DNA of 64,000 nt from the NCBI GenBank assembly GCA_963573315.1, contig OY752148.1:2037263-2101262 (forward strand), given 5' to 3'. This document shows positions 21,667 to 32,692 of the stretch, in pieces (within the stretch, counting starts at the first letter, position 1; each line of letters opens with the position of its first letter). A program made the translations under genes and the position numbers. The notes below the pieces were generated by a model. That model was not told the DNA's origin. It saw only the letters and a program-made list of their open reading frames with translations, and did not search any database. Origin of the DNA: Entomortierella parvispora (taxonomy: Eukaryota > Mortierellomycota > Mortierellomycetes > Mortierellales > Mortierellaceae).

Positions 21667-24214
21667 CTACAGGGCGTTGGTTTTGAATGCCGGGGACAAC
21701 ACCGTGGATGCTTTCTCTTTGATCAAATTGTGATTCACGTCCGAAGTGGTCCGCGTCTTGTTCATTTGAATTGATTTGGACAGCTCTTGGGCTCCTTTCT
21801 CTCCGATCGAGTTGCCGCTGATGTCCAAAGTGGCCAGCGTCGAGTTGGTCTTGAGTGCTTCAAACAACGCTTGAGCTCCTTTCTCTCCGATCGAGTTGTA
21901 ACTGATATCCAAAGTGGCCAGCGTCGAGTTGGTCTTGAGTGCTTCAAACAACGCTTGAGCTCCTTTCTCTCCGATCGAGTTGTAACTGATATCCAAAGTG
22001 GTCAGCGTCGAGTTGGTCTTGAGTGCTTCAGACAACGCTTGGGCTCCTTTCTCTCCGATCGAGTTGCCGCTGATGTCCAAAGCGGCCAGCGTCGAGTTGG
22101 TCTTGAGTGCTTCAGACAACGCTTGGGCTCCTTTCTCTCCGATCGAGTTGCTTTTGATGTCCAAAGCGGTCAGCGTCGAGTTGGTCTTGAGCGCTTCACG
22201 CAACGCTTGCGCCCCTTTCTCACTTGTCGGATAGTACAATGAGATCGTAACTGAGTTGACTTTCAGCATTTCTGAAAGTACTCTAACACGAGCGCGTGCA
22301 TCTCCAAGAGCTATCTCAAAGGTTAGCATGTGCAGGTGTGGGAGTCTTTTTGGAGTGAAATTTGAAAGTCTGATGAAACCCCCCGGAAGGACAAGATGAA
22401 CCTCTTTCAAATTAATAGGCTCCAGTATTCAGTACAGTGACTCGTATCGTGTGGACATCGATGATAATTGAGTCCTCAGGTTTGGTTGAAACTTCTGGAG
22501 GTCAACATGGAGAATGGCTACCAAAGATATCTTGATGGTATCCCGTAAAAGATCAACATCTTTACTCGTGCACTTCCAATCCAATTTAACAATGAGTTCG
22601 AGGACACCCTTCGCTTGGACGAGGGCACCGAAGAATTCGGCGGCGGCGATACTGGACTGCAGTGATATTTCGACTGTTCCCAATTGCTCATCGAACCTTC
22701 CTTTTGCGTGCTGGACAATATCCCTCAGTTTCTGGGTGTGTGCCTCTTGATAGCCGGTGCGGTAGTGATCGCGACAGACCCATTTGACGTGTCCGTCCGC
22801 GGTAGTCATTCGATAGAGATTCCCAAGAAGGTTGTCCGCGTTCGACGTCTTCAAGAAGGATCCCAGCTGACGCAAGTCGACGCCCTCCAAGGCTTCGACA
22901 TTGCTCAAATAGTTTGTCAGGTGTTGTTGATTCAGAGGATGATAATCCTTGTCACCAAGTTCTCCCAGAGACGATGACCGAAGTTTTTCCATTTCCTTGT
23001 CGATACATTTGAGCGAGTAATCGATCTTGGAGGTGACAGAGGCAATGCTCTGCTGAGCAGAACCCACAAGGTCGGCCACTTTAAGAGAAGCCAGGGCAGG
23101 CACGACATGGCTGGCGACACCAGAGCCAATCTTGATCATCTCCAACATCAGCATGAGATACGGGCCGTACTTTTTGAAAAAAGCAGTTGGTTCGCGGACC
23201 ATATATCCTCCGTGTTTGGCCAAGTGGAGATGATGAACGATCTTGCTTCCCGCAGGCTGGGTGTGATCTCCACATTCGCAGATAAAGTGCAGGCGAAATT
23301 TGGTCCTGAACCAATTACCTGGATCATACTCTTTTGGCTCCTCTGGCAAGACAATAAACAGTCTGGGGGTCGGGTACTCGGCCAGCTCCACTTGCTGCGT
23401 CAGAATAGCCTCCGTCTTCTTTTGAATAAGAATCAGCCTGTCGTTCATTTGTTGTTGCATTTCAAGAACTTTGCTGACAATTTGCTCTATTGTGGCGCCT
23501 TGATCGTGAATTACTCCTAGTTTGCGAATGACTGTGTGTTCGAATCCAGATCGTGCCTGTAGTGTCGGGGATAGATTTGAGCGGATGAGCGAAACGAGTT
23601 GTTCCTTGCTCAGAGTCTGTCCAGGGTGCTGGGCGAGTCCAATCGCCTCAGCCAAGTTTTGGAAATTTTCTGTATTTTGTCTGGTCAGGGTCGTGGATCG
23701 TGGTTCGGCGGATGAAGAGATGGAAACAGGCTGAGGGGAAACGGTAAGATCAGATACGGACTCTGAAAGCGTGCCGATGGGATCTGACGAGATTCTGTTA
23801 CTGTTGGCAGGAACAGTGGCGTTGATGACGACTCGATCGTCAGTGGAAGTCAGAGTTGAGTTTGCCTTAGTGAGACCAAAAGGAGAATTCTCCACGTCTT
23901 TGAACAACTCGATATCTAAGATCTCGTCAGGATAGTACTCGATGCGGGGCGGGTCACAACTACAGAGGAAGTTCACGTTAGTATCGATCTTCAGGCCACG
24001 CGCCTGCCTCCTAGAGTTATCATTTTTACCTCACACCATCTTCATCCCTTAGTCTGCTGAGCACAGCTCCGTCGCGCCTGACAAGTTTGAGTCTAGGGTA
24101 GACCCGTTCAATTTCCTCCCAGAAGATGACGTCTTGACCTTTGACATGATCGACGGTCAGGTATTCGATCTCAGTTGGCGCGTCAACGATTCGGAAAGCT
24201 TGATTCTTCCCCAT
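21667..24214 (-). pseudogene. LRR protein gene interrupted by one in-frame TGA (paralogue of 44988-48413)
   Basis: Exon 1 is 24030-24214 (start MGKNQAFRIVDAPTEIEYL), intron 23960-24029 (GTAAAAATG...CTGTAG), and exon 2 starts at 23959 reading SCDPPRIEYYPDEILDIELF. The N-terminal part holds a Ser/Thr-rich linker, then a conserved block PRLFIVLPEE...FRLHFICECGDH, KKYGPYLMLMLEMIKIG and a long helical region. The frame stops at TGA 22429-22431, where the intact paralogue has Gln in YESLYQIVE, and then continues in the same frame without any shift to 21667 through about seven 28-residue LRRs of the ribonuclease-inhibitor/NLRC type. A single nonsense change therefore separates the N-terminal domain from the LRRs. 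A truncated 570-residue product, or readthrough, remains possible. Confidence 0.82.
21780..22240 (-). repeat. 84-bp tandem repeats encoding 28-residue LRRs
   Basis: Five to six nearly identical 84-bp units, each containing NSIGEKGAQAL and ALKTNSTL. Adjacent units differ at only a few bases, pointing to recent unequal exchange or gene conversion. Confidence 0.9.
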
Positions 24215-24420
24215 GATGTCTTTCGATGGATGTGTTGCAGGAACGGGAAATTGGGAGTGTGTGAGAAAAAGAAGAGTGAGGCTGGCGCAACTCTTGCCTT
24301 TGTGCAACGAAAAATATTTCAGGGGAACTGACATTTTTTACTTCGCCTTTCTTTGTTCACGTCGCTGCTCGAGTCTTCGGACCATGTCCGCCTCGCTTCC
24401 GTAAGCTGACTGCGGGAATG
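24010..24420 (-). promoter_or_regulatory. Promoter/leader block shared with the 45-kb LRR gene
   Basis: The roughly 200 bp upstream of ATG 24214 match the roughly 200 bp upstream of ATG 44988: GAAGCGAGGCG...TGGTCC...CTCGAGCA, GGCGAAGTAAAAAA, then GAAATATTTTTCGTTGCAC and a CGAAAGACA(A/T)C run next to the start codon. The duplication that made the pair included regulatory DNA. The exon 1 donor region at the lower end is also conserved. Confidence 0.65.
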
Positions 24421-25052
24421 ATCTGAATAACACCTTGTGCCTTCCCGTAAACCATTCACTCATGCAGTGTGTCCCCTCGAAATAGGGATGTGGTGAGACG
24501 CCACCAAAAAATTTACACGAGTTGGTGGCGACATCAACACGTGCCTCCGCTGTCTCTGACCCTCGATCCATTCATTGCACCCACTGGATTTCTTGGACGC
24601 TGACCCAAATAAACCAGATAAAAACAAAAAAAAAAAAAACATTCATTGCACACACAACTCTATTATCGGTGCCAGGATAAGAACGCGCCTCAAATCCGAG
24701 AATGAAGGTAAGATGATGACAAGAATGTTCAGCTGCAGTGAGAGTGGTGGTGACTCTAAACGAGGATGCAGTGGGGATGGTGCCTTTCTAGCCAGACAAG
24801 TATTAATACGTCCACGGCTCGTGGTGACAGTGCTCCTTTGAGTCAGATGGGATCGATCAAGTGGAGATGTTGTTGCACTAGTAACAAGGATGTAGAGTCG
24901 GTGTACTTCACTCTGTGCGGCCAAGTTCACAGAAAAGGAATAATGCTCCAATGGGAACGAATAAAAAGCCAAAACTGTATTTACATCAACAAAAACAACA
25001 AAGAGCAAGACGGTCTATGTAAAAGTGGTTTAGGTCATTAAATAGTTGCTGC
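24421..25052. other. Intergenic region
   Basis: No gene is seen between the divergent LRR-gene promoter and the 3' end of the PP2C gene. An A-tract lies near 24625-24640. Confidence 0.5.
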
Positions 25053-27308
25053 CTACGCATGCTCGTGGTTTGCAAGAGCACGGACAAGGGTCACGATAAC
25101 CGTAATGTCATCGATTTTTCTATTGGGTCATGTAGAGAAGGAAGAGAGGTAAGAGGGGACGGTTAGAAAACAGAACAAGTAATTGCCTCTCCAGTTCCAA
25201 ACAGTTGTCGAGGGGTCCATTATCATACCCTCCGGAGCGAATGTGTCGTGCTCCTTGACTGAATGGCGTGCGTCTCTTTTGGTCCAGCGAAAACCGTCTG
25301 GCCGTGTTGGTCAAACGCTGAGAGAGCGCCCGCACTCGTCCCACCGTGTCCTCGACCGAAAGAGGTGCAGCTCCATCTTTCTTGCCATTCTTGCTCTGTT
25401 GAATAATATCGCCCAACTCCCGCTCGACCAGCTCAATGGCCTCCTTTGTAAACACATTGTCCCAGAAGCCATCCGTCGCCAATACGATCACGTCGCCATC
25501 CTGCAATTGATGGCTGGTTTGGGCGGCGTCCTTTGGCATATCCATGACATGTTGCTTCGCGCCTGGATAACCTGGTGGCAACACAGTGAGCTGATAAGGA
25601 CAGTTCCAGAAATGTTGCTGAGAGGGCGACTCGTAGATGCACTTGTTGTCACGGATCAAAAGGAAGGCACTGTCACCCAAATTCGAGGCCCTCAGGGTTC
25701 CTGTCATCTTGCAGAGGGAAAGGATGCAGGCCGTACTTGATCCTGTAGGTCCAAAGAATAATTTTGGAAAGAGAGGAACATAAAAATAAGAATGGGCACG
25801 CGACGCGAGGTGACTGGTGTTGGTTTCACGAAAGTGGGAATTCTCAAAAGTCCAGGCCTTTCAAAAAAAGAAAAAAAAAATCTTCCCACGTGAGATAGCC
25901 ATTAACAAGTACCTGCTTCCACCTTGCCACTCTGGACAAGCTCGCTGTAGGCACCATCCAAGATTGATTGAGCATCGAGAGGGATCTTTCTCTGGATTGA
26001 ATGGGCTCCTGCATCCTTGCTCTCGGAATGATCCACGTCCGTTAACCGTGCCACAGCCTCGGCATTGTCCATCAGTGCCCAACTGAAGAGTGCAGGGTCA
26101 ACTCCGACCTAGACGACAGAAGCACAAAAAATGATGTTCAGTTGTCAATTGTCAACATCTGTGGGAATATACCCTTGCCTCTGTGCGACCGGTGTCCTGT
26201 TTTCGTAATCGCCAAACACATGCGGTGATGCAATGCAAACGGGAACTTGTGTGCGTGTGCGCCCGTCCACAAGGATAGTAACCCATCCCGCAAGAATCGC
26301 CCATGAATGCAAAAGGGCTCGAGAACTTGAAAGCGCCTTTCCTGATATTCCACATCGAGCTATGGAGTTGTCGTCGCTCGTTCCTTTGGACATTGTGTTC
26401 AACAATCTGTGTAGTTTGCCCCTCTCCTCTCCGTGTCCCTGTAAAGCGAGCCCTTTCTTTTTTTTTTTGCTGATCCAATCCATCAGAATAATAAAACGAA
26501 CGAGTGATCGAAAGAGTCTCCTGTTGTGGAGAAAACTCACCTCTGACCATCCCCCGACGCCATCGGCCACACCGAGAGCGACTCTGCTTGGGGTGGATAC
26601 ATGGAAAAAAGCGTCCTCTCCTGCGTCGACCTTGCCGGCTCTTAGTTTCTGCTTCCACCACTTGGGATTGCCTTCGCCTTGTTCTGGATCTTCCTCTTCT
26701 TCTGAAGCCGAAGAAGCAGAGGTTGGGAAGGGTGGTCTCCTTGGGGGGAAGGGGCTTCTTTGGCGAGACTTTGGATGCCAAGATGCCGCCAACAAGTAAT
26801 TGAATGCAACAGCGGATCCTGGGACGGGTGGTGCTGGGGTCGTTGTCGCTGTGGGTGCCCCGGAGGCAGTAGAGGAAGCGCACGCCTCAGCAGTAGCAGC
26901 TGCAGCAGCTGCAGCGGGATTTGAACTTGATTCCTCTGCTTTGGCATGCTTCTTGCTGGGCTGCGGTGGGACGACCGGTGGCTGGAGATTATGGTTCTGT
27001 TGCTGCTGTTGCTGCTGCTGTAATGAGGTTGCCGAGGTGTGGACCTGGCAAGTCCCGGACGAGGGTGAGGGCAGCGGGGAAAGCGGGAGTGCAGAAAGGG
27101 GAGAGGCGGAAGAGAGGTCAAGGGAGGAGTGGTTGGGGGTGGTGATGAGCAGCTGGGGGGTCATGGTGATGTAACGCTGCATGTACATGCTGGTCCCGAA
27201 GGGTCTGGTGATCCAGTGGGCTATCCTATGGGATGCAGCATTGCTATAGAGGGCGGCGATGCGCGCGGGGGTGATCCCGAAGGGACGGGCTGCATTCCTG
27301 CCCAGCAT
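25053..27308 (-). CDS. PTC7: PTC7-type mitochondrial protein phosphatase 2C
   Basis: Four exons: 26541-27308, 25913-26108, 25229-25742, 25053-25119; 514 residues. The start MLGRNAARPFGITPARIAAL is an Arg-rich amphipathic presequence, as expected for mitochondrial import. A long Q/P/A-rich linker follows, then the PP2C catalytic fold with DAFFH, GVADGVGGW (metal-binding Asp-Gly), VDPALFSWALM, SSTACILSL, GDSAFLLIRD, LATDGFWDNV (second metal site) and C-terminal DDITVIVTLV. The arrangement is that of yeast Ptc7, a Mn/Mg-dependent Ser/Thr phosphatase that regulates coenzyme Q synthesis via Coq7. The GVDPAL block after GGW, set by the first splice junction, is diagnostic. Exons 3 and 4 are joined by a frame-consistent GTATGA...ATAG intron that restores the last conserved strand. 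Confidence 0.9.
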
Positions 27309-28515
27309 GAGATTTGGAATTGATGAAGAAGAGAGGATGAGAAGAAGAGAGAGGGAGAGAGAGGGGGAAGGGGAAGGAATGTGAATTGCAAAATGAAGCA
27401 AAGGCAGAGAAAGAGAGAGGAAGAGGAGGATCATCTCTGTCGGAGTCCTTGTGACGGGGCACTTCCCACATCACATCACACTCACTCACTCACTCACACA
27501 CTCTCGCACACTCTCACACCGTGTGTGACATGCAGAAAGGCCGAAAAAGAACGTCTCACCCCAGACGCGGATCTGGTCTCCTTTCCCTTTTCCTTTCCCT
27601 TTCCCTTTCCCTTTCCCTTCCCTTTTCTTTTTCGTTCCTGCTTCCTCTGTGCTTTCCCTGACCTTTCTCTCCTTCCCTAGCTCTGGCTTGCTTTGTTTGC
27701 TTCTTTTCTTTCTCTTTCCTTTCCTTCTTTCTCTCATCCCTGTGCCTCCTTGTCCTTTGGCCTCCTTGTCCTTTGGCCCGCGGAAATCCGGCCCAATAAT
27801 GGACGTTCCCAACCGCTGGAGGCTCATGTTCCCCCCCCCCCCCACTCTCTGTCCTAGTTGTACCGCGTAATTCTCTTTCCTCTGTTTTTCCAATTTTCCT
27901 ACCAGATCCTCCGTGCGCTCTATGTGTGTGTTGATGTCCACTCTTGTTCTATTCTCAATGTGTTGCATTTCCCGCGCAAGTGTTGACACCCCTTCCATTG
28001 ATGCATCTGTTTTTTGCCTGTTGTGTGCAGCTGGATCATGGGAGAAGGAAAAAGATTGCACCCCAATTCGAACAAAAGTAAGGGACAGAGATATCGAATG
28101 CTTCACTAGCAATTGGCCGGGTCTTTCCTCTGACAACACGCGTTCCATTGGGCCCTGCAGCAGTCGCGGTACTCACGTACACTGCGTGCACACATGAAGG
28201 GCCCATCCAGACTCAAAAGTATGAAGGAAATATGTTCTCCACTCTGCCATACAGCGAATGAGAACAGAAAAGAGCTCTTTCATTCATTCCATCGAGCATT
28301 CCAACCCGCGGGCTGGGCAATGGCGGGGACAATGAGAAAAGGGCGTGAAGCTGGAAGTGCTGTGCTCAGACAGTTTCCCAGCCCCTGCTTTTTGCTCTCG
28401 TTCCCTCGACCCAAAAACAAACAAAACAAAACATGAAATAAAAAAAGGCTCGATTCACCCGCCACTTTTTGCCACTATTCCGTCTATTCGATCTCTGACA
28501 CGGTGCAAATCAGGT
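27309..28515. other. PTC7 leader and low-complexity intergenic DNA
   Basis: The bases above 27308 are a C/T-rich leader on the minus strand. Simple repeats include CACT units near 27478-27500, a CCCTTT array at about 27590-27628 and a run of 14 C at 27831-27844. A minus-strand frame around 27870-28020 (DASMEGVSTLAREMQ..., coiled-coil-like) followed by a Lys/Gly-rich tail could be an exon of an unrecognised gene, possibly preceded by an exon ending at a GTGAGT donor near 28165. I cannot confirm this. Confidence 0.35.
27590..27628. repeat. CCCTTT microsatellite (AAAGGG on the other strand)
   Basis: About six near-perfect hexamer units, with additional related units at the edges. The minus strand has six or more GGG runs separated by 1-4 bases. 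Confidence 0.9.
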
Positions 28516-28818
28516 TTAAAACCCCAGGCTCGATCCTTTCTTCCGGTTGGGGTCAAAAGACCCGGACGAGAGCGTGGCACGCTGCTCCCTCCTGGATAGG
28601 TTCTCCAATTGCAAAGATCCAGTTGATGTGCGGATTCCCACTGTCCCCGCCTGCTGGATCTCCAGCACCTTCTTGTCGTCCTTGAACTTGTTGTCCTCGC
28701 TATCCTGCCCGGTGCAAAGATCACGGAAAATAACGCTCTCTGTCTGTCCTGAGGAAGGACATAGAACATCGAGAGGGACGGTACGGGTGGTGAGTACAAA
28801 GTCCATAACTTGTGCCAT
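28516..28818 (-). CDS. Hypothetical 100-residue protein, structure uncertain
   Basis: Frame MAQVMDFVLTTRTVPLDV... from ATG 28818 to TAA 28516-28518. The start is preceded by a long C/T tract ending CTTTCTCAG, which looks like a 3' splice site, so the 5' leader may contain an intron (a possible donor is AAAGGTAAAAC near 28950). The product is mixed alpha/beta with no signal peptide or membrane segment. It could be the first coding exon of a longer gene that continues into 27870-28165, but I found no convincing donor. Family not recognised. Confidence 0.35.
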   Translation of the reverse strand: MAQVMDFVLTTRTVPLDVLCPSSGQTESVIFRDLCTGQDSEDNKFKDDKKVLEIQQAGTVGIRTSTGSLQLENLSRREQRATLSSGSFDPNRKKGSSLGF

Positions 28819-30564
28819 GATAGGAGCTGAGAAAGGAACAAAAGACAAAAAAGACAAAGGAGAAAAGGCAAAGGAAAAAAAGAGGCCACAACAATTGTGC
28901 ACAACAATTGTTGTCCACATTGTCCCACAGCAAATAGAAAGTGAAGTTTTACCTTTGTCACCCTTGTTTTCACCCCACTTTTCTGTTCATTCTTCTTTCT
29001 TCCTTCTTTATTTTAAACATCTTCGCATCCCCTTCCTTCTTTTCTCTATCCTTCCCTCACTGGACACATCTTTCCTTCCTTTACTTTCACTCTCAGTCGT
29101 GTATTTATCGAAAAGGATCCCCCGTCACGCTATTCCCCCCCGCTCTCTGACCACAAGATACACACACCCCAGCCCCCACCCCGTTGGCAATTGACTCCAA
29201 CACACTCCTTCTCACACTCTTCCCCCACCTGCACCCATCATCTTTTCGATAATCTCATCCCTCGGAGCAAACTACTTGGACTCGAAGGTAAGGGCGATAT
29301 CCTCGCCTTTGATATTACACTTTTTTTTTTCTTTCTTTGGACCCGCCTCCACTTTCATACTTATTTTTGCCTGCCAAAGGTACATACTGTGCTCAGAGAT
29401 ATATCAACAGATCTACCATGTCATCCCCATTTTGACTGCATGGGCACAGCAAAGAACGCCAGAGAAATCAGAAAAAAATGACCTTAGTTGCTCTTTCGCC
29501 CTCGCGATTTTTTTGGTATTTCTCTTTTGTTTGTCCAGGTGAGGATAGTCCCCCAATTGCCTGAACCCTTTCTCTCATTCTCGTCTCGACGTTCTTCTCC
29601 ATGCAAGGTTCCCTTGCTGTGCATGCATCCATGGTCCCGCTCTTTTTTTCCTTCTTTTTTCTTTTTTTTTTTTCTTTTTTCTTTCTTTTTTTGGGTCTTC
29701 CCCTTGGGCTCAGGGAAATGGACGGGAGAGCAGTGATCACCCAATTATTTTGTATTCAATACCCTTTTCTGTCTCTGCTGGGAGCTCTTGAAATGTTTTT
29801 TTTTCCTTCCCGCTTTTCGATTACAACCCTCGTTTTTTGACTTTGGGTTTCTTTTTGTGTTCATTTTCGATCCTCCGACAAGCAAGAGTCGGGAAAGAAG
29901 AGGAGGGAAGGGAGGTTTCTGGGCCGCCGTCCTGAAATCCGGCTTGTGTGTTTGTTGTTTCTGTGTCCTGTATCTTGTGTCCTGCGTGTGTCTTTTGGTC
30001 TTTGGACGACGACCATGCAAAAAAAACAACAGATGGAGGAAAAACATAAGAGCGCAGCTCCAAATCTCCTGTGTTTTTTGGCCAAGGGAGTGGTTCACTT
30101 GAGAAAAGAACAGTGGGTTTGGTGGTTCATCCTTTCACGCCTTTTAATCTCCATTATTCCTGTTTGTTTGTTTGCTTTCTTTCTTGTCTCCCCCCTTTTG
30201 TCCTTGTGGACGCGTTCCACCCGCGTAAAAAAGAACTCGACCATCTTCCCACCAAAATCGTACTGTACTTCTGCCCGCGTACACCCAGAGTGGGTTCCCG
30301 CCTCCTCCTGGAGTGATATACCTTCTTTCTACCCCTGGTTGGCCCCCTTCCTCCTTCTGTTTCTGTTGCCGTCTCGTTTTTTCTCTCTCTTTTTTTTCCC
30401 TTTAATAAGGACCGATTTGCCGATAGTTGAGTGCCCTTTTTTTCTCTTTTCCTCTTTTCTTCGCTCCTCCTTGTCTAACTTATTCACACCGTTCCTCTTG
30501 ATATCTACTCCAAAAACCCCGCTATCCACAGTCCCTCCCTCTCTCCCTCCTTTTTTGATTCTTT
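28819..30564. other. Long C/T-rich leader region of the 30.6-kb F-box gene
   Basis: Very pyrimidine-rich on the plus strand, with several poly-T runs (29650-29690). This is typical of the long leaders before other genes in this window. Possible leader-intron signals include a donor AAGGTAAGGG near 29285. No protein-coding gene is supported, although many short T-rich ORFs exist. Confidence 0.5.
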
Positions 30565-32343
30565 ATGGAAGACCATCCGATTGACGACAATGATGTCCAG
30601 GACCCGAACCTCATACTACAGCAGCCGCCGCTGCCACCTCCCCACGAGGACCATCAAGGGTTGACCGGAGATGAAGACGACAATGATGACGAACATGAGC
30701 ACGAGCTCCAGCAGGCTACCCCTTCTCCGCCACGAAGAATCAATCGAGCTGCTCAAAAGGTTATGACCACGCCCGAATTGATCCTCCATATCTTGAGTCA
30801 CATTGACCGCCGGTCGCTCCCCGATGTGGGTCAGATCAACAGGACTTGGAATTTTCTCATCCAAGATCGGACCATGACCTTTGGCTCTGTGAATCGTATC
30901 CTTCGAACGAGATTCGAGGAGAAACCCCGGGTCATCCATGTCCTGACCGCGTACGTTCTCCAATATCCACCATCAACCCATGGTGACTCGGCCACTGGGG
31001 AGGGAAAAGGCGGCCGAGAGAATTACCAGTTTGTTTTTTCTTGTCAAGCTGGCCGATCTCAAAGTATGGACAGCAGTGGCACCACTGGGAGCAGCAGCGG
31101 AGGCCAACAAGCCAGCAGTGGGAGTGGTGGCAATGGTGGAGGGAATGGCGAAGGGAATGGTACCGGTAGCAACAGCAGTAGTCAAAATAGTCAACATATC
31201 CATTTTCATGGTGAGAACATGAGCAGTGGAGGCCACGGCTCTCATTCTCATCTTCATCTTCATTATCACCACCATCGTCGAAACCATGAACCCGGACACG
31301 AGAACGCGCTCGAACAACCTTCGTTACAAGCTCTGGGCCAAGCGTTTCAATCCACGGCTATAATCCCTAATATCTACATGCGAAGCGCCGTTCAATTGTC
31401 CGAGGACCAGCTTTCGCCACTGCCGGCGCCTCAACCCTTTGTCACGGCACCTTCACCACCGTTGCGGCTTCCACCGCCCAATACCAGCACGCAATTGCCA
31501 CGGCTTGCTCCCCAGTCGCCACCTCTTGTATCCGCGGATCAACTCCAACTTCAAGACCCTCTGATTCTTCAAGCCTCCTCGTTTTCGTCAACGTCGACGT
31601 CGTCATCCTCCTATCCATATTCCCACGCACCTCTTGTTCGGGTTGTCCCTTGTCCTTACGACTACAGCTCTGAAGGTTCCTCCATGTCCTACGAGGACAC
31701 GACCTCGTTCCTGTCTAGTACCAGTCCTTTGATTAGCCCCGGGGGCCTCTCTCTTCAACGTCAAGAGACGGTCTCCTCCGTTACCACCACAGGTACCGCT
31801 GGTAGTGGCAGCAGTGGTGGCAACAGTTCAGAAAGCCATCATAGTGGTGAGAGCAGCGGCTCAGGAAGCTTTAGTGAGATGCAACAAGACCCGACCACGG
31901 TCATGTCCACGACCAGTGTTGGGACCGTGTCTTCGTCATCGTCTTCTGTCGCAACGACTGTGCCGATGCAACAGCAAGGGGAGACCAGTACTATCCACCC
32001 ACATGAACAAAGAAGCGCGACGATGGCGTCAACGTCGATGACAGCGACGGCGACCACAACCTCGAGCCCGTCACGCCATTGGAACGTGTCGATGCAGTCG
32101 TTTTATTTCAAGCAGGCGGCTTTGAATGCGATGGTCCGGGCGGCCAACAATCTGATGCAGTCGAGAGAAGGTCGAGGATGTGCAGTATTGGAGAGAGATG
32201 TGGGGAGTCGCATCATTTGGAACGAGGAGCGACGCGTCGAGTATATCTGGACGGTGACCCCTTCGCTGTTGGACAGGACCAACCCTGGCTACGTGGAGCG
32301 GGACTATGACCCCGAGGAGGACGAGGACGAGTTTCGAGCGTAA
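30565..32343 (+). CDS. F-box protein with His/Ser/Gly-rich region
   Basis: A single-exon 592-residue protein. After an acidic N-terminus, residues about 66-105 form an F-box (TTPELILHILSHIDRRSL... INRTWNFLIQD), the Skp1-binding module of SCF ubiquitin ligases. The middle is low complexity: Ser/Gly-rich, a His-rich stretch (about residues 208-255, many HxH units), then Pro/Ser-rich. The C-terminal 100 residues become ordered again (YFKQAALNAMVRAANNLMQS, IIWNEERRVEYIW) and may bind the substrate. It lacks LRRs or WD repeats and is not closely related to the tandem F-box/LRR family. The start follows a pyrimidine-rich leader ending TTTATGG. Confidence 0.85.
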   Translation: MEDHPIDDNDVQDPNLILQQPPLPPPHEDHQGLTGDEDDNDDEHEHELQQATPSPPRRINRAAQKVMTTPELILHILSHIDRRSLPDVGQINRTWNFLIQDRTMTFGSVNRILRTRFEEKPRVIHVLTAYVLQYPPSTHGDSATGEGKGGRENYQFVFSCQAGRSQSMDSSGTTGSSSGGQQASSGSGGNGGGNGEGNGTGSNSSSQNSQHIHFHGENMSSGGHGSHSHLHLHYHHHRRNHEPGHENALEQPSLQALGQAFQSTAIIPNIYMRSAVQLSEDQLSPLPAPQPFVTAPSPPLRLPPPNTSTQLPRLAPQSPPLVSADQLQLQDPLILQASSFSSTSTSSSSYPYSHAPLVRVVPCPYDYSSEGSSMSYEDTTSFLSSTSPLISPGGLSLQRQETVSSVTTTGTAGSGSSGGNSSESHHSGESSGSGSFSEMQQDPTTVMSTTSVGTVSSSSSSVATTVPMQQQGETSTIHPHEQRSATMASTSMTATATTTSSPSRHWNVSMQSFYFKQAALNAMVRAANNLMQSREGRGCAVLERDVGSRIIWNEERRVEYIWTVTPSLLDRTNPGYVERDYDPEEDEDEFRA

Positions 32344-32692
32344 TAGAGATTCCACGTTATCTATTATCTATCTTTATCTTCCATTTTGTGTCATGATGGT
32401 AATAAAGAGGGACGGGCCGAAGGAAGGAGAGAATGAAAAAAATAGGTCGTGGTGCGGGTGCATGCAATGCAGAAAGGGGGAATTGGGCGATCTGTGCGCG
32501 CGTGTGCGTGAGAGAGAGAGAAAAAAAAAGCGTGTTCATTTCATTCTTTCGTTCACTCTTCGTTCTTCCCCCTTCTTTTCTTTTCTTCCCTCTCTTTTCT
32601 TTCTCATTCCTCAAACTACTCTTTTGCAAACAACACACCACTCGACTAAAACAGCAACAATCTCTCTGCGCATCAGCTCAGCACCCCCTCAC
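32344..32692. other. Intergenic: 3' end of F-box gene and SEY1 leader
   Basis: Contains an AATAAAG signal at about 32400 for the upstream gene and a C/T-rich leader directly before the SEY1 start codon. Confidence 0.5.

Noticed and set aside
22400-22450. Short intron removing the TGA in the broken LRR gene
   Set aside because: No GT donor/AG acceptor pair in frame around the stop, and the paralogue is continuous here.
27486-28148. 220-codon minus ORF with Lys/Gly repeats
   Set aside because: The second half is translated CCCTTT microsatellite; only a short coiled-coil-like piece might be an exon, noted as uncertain.
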